DNA from: Bacteroidales bacterium
GTDB taxonomy: Bacteria; Bacteroidota; Bacteroidia; Bacteroidales; Tenuifilaceae
Length of the DNA: 6,761 nucleotides
NCBI GenBank assembly: GCA_008933525.1
Contig: WBUV01000180.1
Location: forward strand, 1-6,761
Direction of reading: 5' to 3'
The position numbers and the translations under genes are program-made. The notes beneath the pieces are model-generated. The model ran no database searches, was not told the DNA's origin, and saw only the letters and a program-made list of their open reading frames with translations. Within the stretch, counting starts at the first letter, position 1; each line of letters begins with the position of its first letter. Shown here piece by piece: positions 1 through 3,833 of the stretch.

Positions 1-2
1 AT

Positions 3-305
3 GTTAGGGGGGGGTGGGTAAAGTGCGAGGTTGGCCATACCGAGAGCCATATTTTCTGCAAAGTTTCCGATTCAGGAATTGGTATTAATGAGGAGGATTT
101 ATCAAAACTTTTTCAGGAATTTACTCGAATTAAGAATCCTCAAAGCAAAAATGTTAGCGGAAGTGGATTAGGGTTGTCGATTGTGAAGAAGATTATGGAA
201 CTTTATAGCGCAGAGGTTAAGGTTGAAAGTAAATCCGGTGAGGGTTCGTCATTTACTCTTTTATTTCCTATTGCAAACTCTAATATTGCTAACGAAGGAA
301 TCTAA
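3..305 (+). CDS. Sensor histidine kinase, C-terminal ATPase end (5' partial)
   Basis: This is the last 100 residues of a two-component sensor histidine kinase; the sensor, dimerisation and phosphoacceptor-histidine regions and the N box lie off the left edge. The visible part is the C-terminal half of the GHKL ATP-binding domain. The G1 box is DSGIGI (visible residues 23-28), the F box is LFQEFTRI (36-43) and the G2 box is GSGLGLSI (53-60), followed by the usual KSGEGSSFTLLFP closing strand and a short tail. In this family the domain binds ATP and phosphorylates the histidine of the partner subunit. The input signal and response regulator cannot be told. The frame is open to the left edge, but the first 7-10 codons read through a G-rich run and do not resemble the family, so they may carry sequencing or assembly errors. 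The stop is 60 bases before rex on the same strand, so the genes could be co-transcribed, although a candidate promoter lies between them. Confidence 0.9.
   Translation, partial: VRGGWVKCEVGHTESHIFCKVSDSGIGINEEDLSKLFQEFTRIKNPQSKNVSGSGLGLSIVKKIMELYSAEVKVESKSGEGSSFTLLFPIANSNIANEGI
7..18. other. G-rich run at the window edge, possible sequence error
   Basis: Eight consecutive G, one T and three more G stand out in otherwise AT-rich DNA. Within the kinase frame they encode an atypical GGW stretch just before a recognisable beta strand. This looks like a low-quality contig end rather than real coding sequence, but the sequence alone cannot prove it. Confidence 0.45.
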
Positions 306-321
306 AATTGAATTTGTGTTG

Positions 322-329
322 TAAATTTG
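322..329 (+). promoter_or_regulatory. Candidate Bacteroidota -7 promoter element for rex
   Basis: TAAATTTG matches the Bacteroidota -7 consensus TAnnTTTG exactly and ends 36 bases before the rex ATG, which would give a short leader of about 30 bases. No good TTTG -33 element is seen at the expected 19-20 base distance; a TTG at 308-310 is too close. Chance matches are likely in AT-rich DNA. Confidence 0.35.
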
Positions 330-365
330 TAAAACTATTTAAAACAAAAGGTAAAACTCAACTGT

Positions 366-983
366 ATGAAGTTACCCGAAAAAACAGTAGAACGTTTAAG
401 CGAATACCGAAGAACTCTCTATAATTGCTTAGCTAAAGGCAAAACACACATTTACTCGCACGAGTTGGCAGGTTTGCATAATATTACGGCCGTTCAGGTG
501 CGACGCGATTTAATGCTCATTGGCTATTCTAGCCTTAAAAAGAAAGGTTACGATGCTCAGGAGTTAATCAACGTAATCGGCGGATTAATCGACCACGAGG
601 AGAGTTTAAGTGTTGCTGTGGTTGGCATGGGAAACCTTGGTAGAGCAATAACTGCATACTTCAATGGAAAGCGTCCCAAGTTGAATATTGTTGCCGCATT
701 TGATGTCGACCCCAATAAGGTTAATAGGGTTGTTGCGGGTGTTAATTGTTATCATATGAAAGATTTAGGCGATGTGGTTAAGCGAAGCAATATTTCAATT
801 GCAATAATTGCTGCACCACCGGACTCTGCCGCAACAGTTGCAGAACTATTGGTTAATGCTGGGATTAAAGGAATCCTTAATTTCACTACAGTTCCAGTAA
901 ATGTTCCCGAATCAATATACCTTGAGGAATACGATATGATTACATCGTTGGAGAAAGTGGCTTACTTTGTAAAGAATAATTAG
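366..983 (+). CDS. rex: Redox-sensing transcriptional repressor Rex
   Basis: Rex is a cytoplasmic DNA-binding dimer that represses fermentation, hydrogenase and respiratory genes when NADH is low and leaves its operator when NADH binds. The 205-residue length is normal for the family. Residues 1-75 form the N-terminal winged helix, with the conserved recognition-helix sequence QVRRDLM at 44-50. A Rossmann domain follows: the dinucleotide-binding loop VGMGNLG (86-92, GxGxxG pattern) and the FDVDP strand end (112-116), whose acidic residue suits NAD(H) rather than NADP(H). The C-terminal NFTTVPVNVPE stretch (172-182) and final helix match the region that swaps between subunits. The start is the first ATG, 60 bases after the kinase stop, with no strong ribosome-binding site, as is usual in Bacteroidota. 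The loop after the recognition helix (LKKKGYD) differs from the common GKRGVGY form. A strong terminator 22 bases downstream ends the unit, so rex is alone or co-transcribed with the upstream kinase. Confidence 0.93.
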   Translation: MKLPEKTVERLSEYRRTLYNCLAKGKTHIYSHELAGLHNITAVQVRRDLMLIGYSSLKKKGYDAQELINVIGGLIDHEESLSVAVVGMGNLGRAITAYFNGKRPKLNIVAAFDVDPNKVNRVVAGVNCYHMKDLGDVVKRSNISIAIIAAPPDSAATVAELLVNAGIKGILNFTTVPVNVPESIYLEEYDMITSLEKVAYFVKNN

Positions 984-1005
984 TTGTGACTACGATTTAA
1001 TTGAG

Positions 1006-1037
1006 ATATTCTGGGGAACCCCAGAATATTTTTTTTT
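1006..1037 (+). terminator. Intrinsic terminator after rex
   Basis: A perfect 11-bp inverted repeat, ATATTCTGGGG (1006-1016) and CCCCAGAATAT (1019-1029), surrounds a two-base AA centre, so in RNA the innermost pair must open. The right arm runs into an uninterrupted T tract from 1029 to 1037. The GC-rich upper stem and the T tract make this a textbook Rho-independent terminator for the + strand, separating rex from ribF. Confidence 0.92.
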
Positions 1038-1077
1038 CATAAAGATTTTTCTACTTTTATTGGATAATATTTTATTG

Positions 1078-2019
1078 ATGAAGGTCCATTACGGTTTCGA
1101 TGATTTGGGTTCAATCAAAAATCCTGTGGTTACCACAGGGTCTTTTGATGGAGTTCATATTGGACATAAAACAATCATCAATAGAATTAATGAAATTGCT
1201 CGCAATATTGATGGGGAGTCGGTATTAATTACCTTCCATCCTCATCCACGTAAAGTTCTTTACCCCGAAACCGAAGGAAAAAAGTTGCTTTTTATTCTTT
1301 CGCAGCGCGAGAAAATAGATTTACTCAGCAAAGCGGGACTCGACCATTTGATAGTTGTGAAATTTACCCTTGAGTTCTCCAAAGTTTCATCATTAGAATT
1401 CATTAAAGCCTACTTGATGGAAAAACTACACGCAAAATTCATTGTAGTTGGATTTAATCATCACTTTGGGCATAATAGGGAAGGGGATTATGAAGAATTA
1501 CGGAAGTTGAGCAATGAGTATGGATTTGGTGTGGAGGAAATTCCCGAGCAGGATATTCAGCAGGAAACCGTTAGTTCAACAACAATTAGGAAAGCATTGA
1601 TGGAAGGTCGCATTCAGCGTGCAAATGCTTACCTCGATCATCAGTATATTATTATAGGTTCGTTGGGAAAAGGAACGCATTTTTTTAATCAGGTCGATTT
1701 TCCTACGCTAACAGTTCAGATAGATGAAACCGGTAAACTTATTCCACCCGAAGGAATTTACGCTGTAACCTTGGAGTGGAATAGCTCTAGCTATAGGGCA
1801 ATGCTAATTGTTTGGTCGAACCATCCAACGGGCGAGTCTGAGGTAATTGACCGTAATGTTGAGTTACACATTCTGGACTTCAGTGGAAAATTTTACAACG
1901 ATGATGCTAAATTATACTTCCACAAGCGCATTACAGGAGGAATAGATGTGAACAATGCCCAGCGCTTGAAACATCAACTTCAGGAAGCGGCCAAGTTGGT
2001 TGATGAGTTAATTTTTTAA
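1078..2019 (+). CDS. ribF: RibF: FAD synthetase with divergent riboflavin kinase domain
   Basis: RibF normally phosphorylates riboflavin to FMN and then adenylylates FMN to FAD in the cytoplasm. The ATG at 1078 is chosen (313 residues, MKVHYGFDDL); an in-frame TTG at 1060 adds six residues without family resemblance. The N-terminal FMN adenylyltransferase half is intact: GSFDGVHIGH (21-30) with its HxGH nucleotide-binding motif, TFHPHPRKV (52-60), VVGFNHHFGHNREG (123-136) and SSTTIRK (166-172). The C-terminal kinase half keeps GIYAV (226-230) and VELHILDF (261-268) with the catalytic-type Glu262. However, the usual GFPTAN motif reads DFPTLT (207-212), losing the Asn, and the usual NIGxxPT segment reads VWSNHPTG (245-252). 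The adenylyltransferase function is therefore secure and the kinase activity uncertain. The gene sits 40 bases after the rex terminator and needs its own promoter; TACTTTTA at 1052-1059 is a weak candidate one base off consensus. No clear terminator follows. Confidence 0.92.
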   Translation: MKVHYGFDDLGSIKNPVVTTGSFDGVHIGHKTIINRINEIARNIDGESVLITFHPHPRKVLYPETEGKKLLFILSQREKIDLLSKAGLDHLIVVKFTLEFSKVSSLEFIKAYLMEKLHAKFIVVGFNHHFGHNREGDYEELRKLSNEYGFGVEEIPEQDIQQETVSSTTIRKALMEGRIQRANAYLDHQYIIIGSLGKGTHFFNQVDFPTLTVQIDETGKLIPPEGIYAVTLEWNSSSYRAMLIVWSNHPTGESEVIDRNVELHILDFSGKFYNDDAKLYFHKRITGGIDVNNAQRLKHQLQEAAKLVDELIF

Positions 2020-2032
2020 CGGTACTGATTTT

Positions 2033-2052
2033 TATCAACTTTACATATTGAT
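2033..2052. promoter_or_regulatory. Partial copy of the hydG-upstream palindrome
   Basis: TATCAAC (2033-2039) and ATATTGAT (2045-2052) are separated by five bases. The same two words, four bases apart, occur inside the perfect palindrome at 2291-2309. This copy begins 14 bases after the ribF stop and lies immediately upstream of the candidate -7 element at 2062, where a regulator could block or contact RNA polymerase. The words are AT-rich, so chance similarity is possible. Confidence 0.3.
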
Positions 2053-2061
2053 TCTTTACTA

Positions 2062-2069
2062 TATCTTTG
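2062..2069 (+). promoter_or_regulatory. Candidate Bacteroidota -7 promoter element for hydG
   Basis: TATCTTTG is an exact match to the TAnnTTTG -7 consensus of Bacteroidota. TTTA at 2040-2043, about 18 bases upstream, is a one-mismatch candidate for the TTTG -33 element. It is the best promoter-like site between ribF and hydG, but it implies a leader of about 280 bases. A second, poorer match (TAACGTTG, 2236-2243) lies nearer to hydG. Confidence 0.4.
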
Positions 2070-2291
2070 TCAATATAAAATCGTACAAAAAGTATTGATA
2101 TTATTTCTGTATCTGAGAATGTGATTTTTTTGCTTTCGAGGATTCAGTTTACAAAATCCGACCCAGAGGAAATTCTGATGGAGAAGAGAATTGAAATGAA
2201 ACCTTGTTTGGATAAGTTTTATGCTTTAAATCGACTAACGTTGATTTAATTATTCTCTTTTAACAGATTTCGTTTAGGAAGATTTTGTTCT

Positions 2292-2315
2292 ATCAACATC
2301 AATATTGATGTTGAT
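2292..2315. promoter_or_regulatory. Perfect 24-bp palindrome, probable operator of hydG
   Basis: The left half ATCAACATCAAT (2292-2303) is exactly reverse-complementary to the right half ATTGATGTTGAT (2304-2315), with no spacer. It ends 41 bases before the hydG ATG. Perfect symmetry with no loop and low GC suits a dimer-binding DNA operator better than an RNA terminator, although TTTT follows directly. It does not match the Rex operator (TTGTGAA-N4-TTCACAA), and its ATCAA..TTGAT order is opposite to the FNR site (TTGAT-N4-ATCAA). The binding protein is unknown. Confidence 0.6.
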
Positions 2316-2356
2316 TTTCAGATGAATTTAAAATTTTAAACGAAATACTTATCTAT

Positions 2357-3784
2357 ATGAAGTTCACTCCTGAAAAGTACCGAATTCCCGACGAGAGAAT
2401 GAAACCATTCATCGATACCGATGAGATTTGGGAATTCATTAACAACGCTAAACCGACTAAAGAGCGGGTAAGGGAAATTATTGCCAAATCGCTCGATAAA
2501 AACCGACTCAACCTAGAGGAGGTGGCAATCCTTGTAAATACAACCGATCCTGAATTGGTTGAGGAAATTCTTCAAGGTGCACGCACTCTTAAGGAGCGTG
2601 TTTACGGAAATAGAATAGTGCTTTTTGCTCCACTTTACATTGGTAACAAATGTACAAACAACTGTAAGTATTGTGGCTTCCGTTCGTCGAACAAGGAGGC
2701 AGTTCGAATGACCTTGTCCGACGAGGAAATTGTTCGTGAGGTTGAGGCGTTGGAGGAGAACGGACAGAAAAGATTAATCCTAGTTTATGGAGAGCATGCA
2801 CATTATTCGCCGGAGTACATAGCTCATACTGTTAAGTTGGTATATGGAATTAAGAAGAACAATGGCGAGATTCGTAGGGTAAACATTAATGCTGCGCCTT
2901 TAGATATGGAAGGCTTTAGGGTTGTTAAGGATTCTGGAATAGGGACCTATCAGGTTTTTCAGGAGACATATCACCCCGAGGCTTATAGTTGGTATCACCC
3001 TACAGGAAAAAAGCGGGATTATGAGTGGCGATTAACATCGCTCGATAGAGCACAGGAAGTTGGATTAGATGATGTTGGTATAGGTGCATTATTTGGTTTA
3101 TACGATTGGCGTTTCGATGTGCTTGCGCTGGTGCGACATACAAACCATCTGGAGGCTTGCTATAATGTAGGGCCGCATACAATTTCTTTCCCAAGAATTA
3201 AATCTGCCTCGGGATTAGATATTACGGATAAGTACTTTGTGTCCGATGACGATTTTGTTAAGTTGGTTGCAATCCTACGTCTTGCAGTTCCGTATACAGG
3301 GATGATTCTTACCGCCCGAGAACCTGTTGAGATTCGCCGTCAGGTTATCCAGTTTGGAGTTTCGCAAATTGATGGAGGAACAAAGTTGGAGTTGGGCTCA
3401 TACTCCGATTCAAACAATGAGAAGCAGGATTTGACCAAGGAGCAGTTCCAAATTAACGATAACCGTTCTCTTGCCGAGATTATTGATGAACTCGTGGATA
3501 ACGATTATATACCATCGTTCTGCACAGCGTGTTACCGTTTGAATAGAACTGGAGAACACTTTATGGAATTCTCCGTTCCCGGTTTTATCAAGCGTTTTTG
3601 CACACCTAATGCACTGCTCACTTTAACTGAGTATTTGGTTGATTATGCAACGCCGGAGATTAAGGAAAAAGGGTATAAGTTGATTGACAAAACGCTTAAT
3701 GATATTAGCGGACATCAAAATATCGATGAAGTAAAGCGTAGAATAGAGCGAATAAAGGCAGGGGAGAGAGATTTGTACTTTTAG
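2357..3784 (+). CDS. hydG: HydG, [FeFe]-hydrogenase H-cluster radical SAM maturase
   Basis: HydG is a cytoplasmic radical SAM enzyme that splits tyrosine into p-cresol and dehydroglycine, then converts the latter to CO and cyanide on a second iron-sulfur cluster. The product is an Fe(CO)2(CN)-cysteine unit used with HydE and HydF to build the H-cluster of [FeFe] hydrogenase. The 475-residue length is typical. The SAM-cluster motif CX3CX2C is C99, C103, C106 (CTNNCKYCGF). The C-terminal motif CX2CX22C is C389, C392, C415; this distinguishes HydG from the related tyrosine lyase ThiH, which lacks the second cluster. His261 and His264 (RHTNHLE) are in the region that supplies a ligand to the labile iron in characterised HydG. 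All key cysteines are present, so the enzyme should be active. The ATG at 2357 gives the expected N terminus. No hydE, hydF or hydrogenase gene is in the window; the nearest genes are ribF and a convergent surface-protein gene, so maturation genes appear dispersed or lie farther away. Confidence 0.97.
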   Translation: MKFTPEKYRIPDERMKPFIDTDEIWEFINNAKPTKERVREIIAKSLDKNRLNLEEVAILVNTTDPELVEEILQGARTLKERVYGNRIVLFAPLYIGNKCTNNCKYCGFRSSNKEAVRMTLSDEEIVREVEALEENGQKRLILVYGEHAHYSPEYIAHTVKLVYGIKKNNGEIRRVNINAAPLDMEGFRVVKDSGIGTYQVFQETYHPEAYSWYHPTGKKRDYEWRLTSLDRAQEVGLDDVGIGALFGLYDWRFDVLALVRHTNHLEACYNVGPHTISFPRIKSASGLDITDKYFVSDDDFVKLVAILRLAVPYTGMILTAREPVEIRRQVIQFGVSQIDGGTKLELGSYSDSNNEKQDLTKEQFQINDNRSLAEIIDELVDNDYIPSFCTACYRLNRTGEHFMEFSVPGFIKRFCTPNALLTLTEYLVDYATPEIKEKGYKLIDKTLNDISGHQNIDEVKRRIERIKAGERDLYF

Positions 3785-3792
3785 TTGAAACG

Positions 3793-3826
3793 AACAAGGA
3801 TTAACTATTCCGTTAATCCTTGTTTT
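3793..3826. terminator. Hairpin terminator between convergent hydG and minus-strand gene
   Basis: A perfect 13-bp stem, AACAAGGATTAAC (3793-3805) and GTTAATCCTTGTT (3812-3824), encloses a six-base loop (TATTCC). It begins eight bases after the hydG stop and is followed by TT, then G and ATTTT, a moderate T-rich tail on the + strand. It also lies seven bases beyond the stop of the convergent minus-strand gene, so it probably serves both directions; the minus-strand tail (GTTCGTTTC) is weaker. Confidence 0.82.
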
Positions 3827-3833
3827 GATTTTA

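Larger units (their letters stand above)
2020..2356. other. 337-base non-coding region upstream of hydG
   Basis: No convincing gene is present. The stretch is AT-rich and contains a candidate promoter (2062-2069), an imperfect inverted element (2033-2052) and a perfect 24-bp palindrome (2292-2315). TTGAT recurs at 2048, 2095, 2241, 2305 and 2311, and ATCAA at 2034, 2292 and 2298. I see no recognisable riboswitch, tRNA or ribF terminator. A 23-codon reading frame from an ATG at 2178 is too weak to call. If transcription starts near 2076 the hydG leader would be about 280 bases, long enough for post-transcriptional control. Confidence 0.6.

Noticed and set aside
1060..1080. TTG at 1060 as the ribF start.
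   Set aside because: It adds six residues not typical of RibF, while the ATG at 1078 gives the usual MKV-type N terminus.
1123..1139. Inverted repeat CCTGTGGT..ACCACAGG near the 5' end of ribF.
   Set aside because: It encodes the expected residues before the GSFDG motif, so the symmetry is most simply explained by codon choice for a conserved protein sequence.
2178..2249. A 23-codon reading frame (MEKRIEMKPC start) with GAGGAA eight bases upstream of its ATG, between ribF and hydG.
   Set aside because: It is very short, has no recognisable homology or membrane character, and such frames arise by chance; the phylum does not rely on Shine-Dalgarno sites.
2292..2315. Reading the palindrome as an FNR/CRP-family site.
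   Set aside because: FNR sites are TTGAT-N4-ATCAA; here the half-sites are in the opposite order and no TTGAT-N4-ATCAA arrangement is found in the gap.
2327..2340. A 14-bp AT-only palindrome (TTTAAAATTTTAAA) just before hydG.
   Set aside because: It consists only of A and T runs and is expected by chance in such AT-rich DNA; it may simply be part of an unstructured translation-start region.
2589..2801. Minus-strand open frame of 70 codons inside hydG.
   Set aside because: It lies antisense to well-conserved HydG coding sequence including the SAM-cluster cysteines and has no domain features; it is a shadow frame.
3000..3194. Minus-strand open frame of 64 codons inside hydG.
   Set aside because: It is antisense to conserved HydG sequence and has no recognisable protein features.
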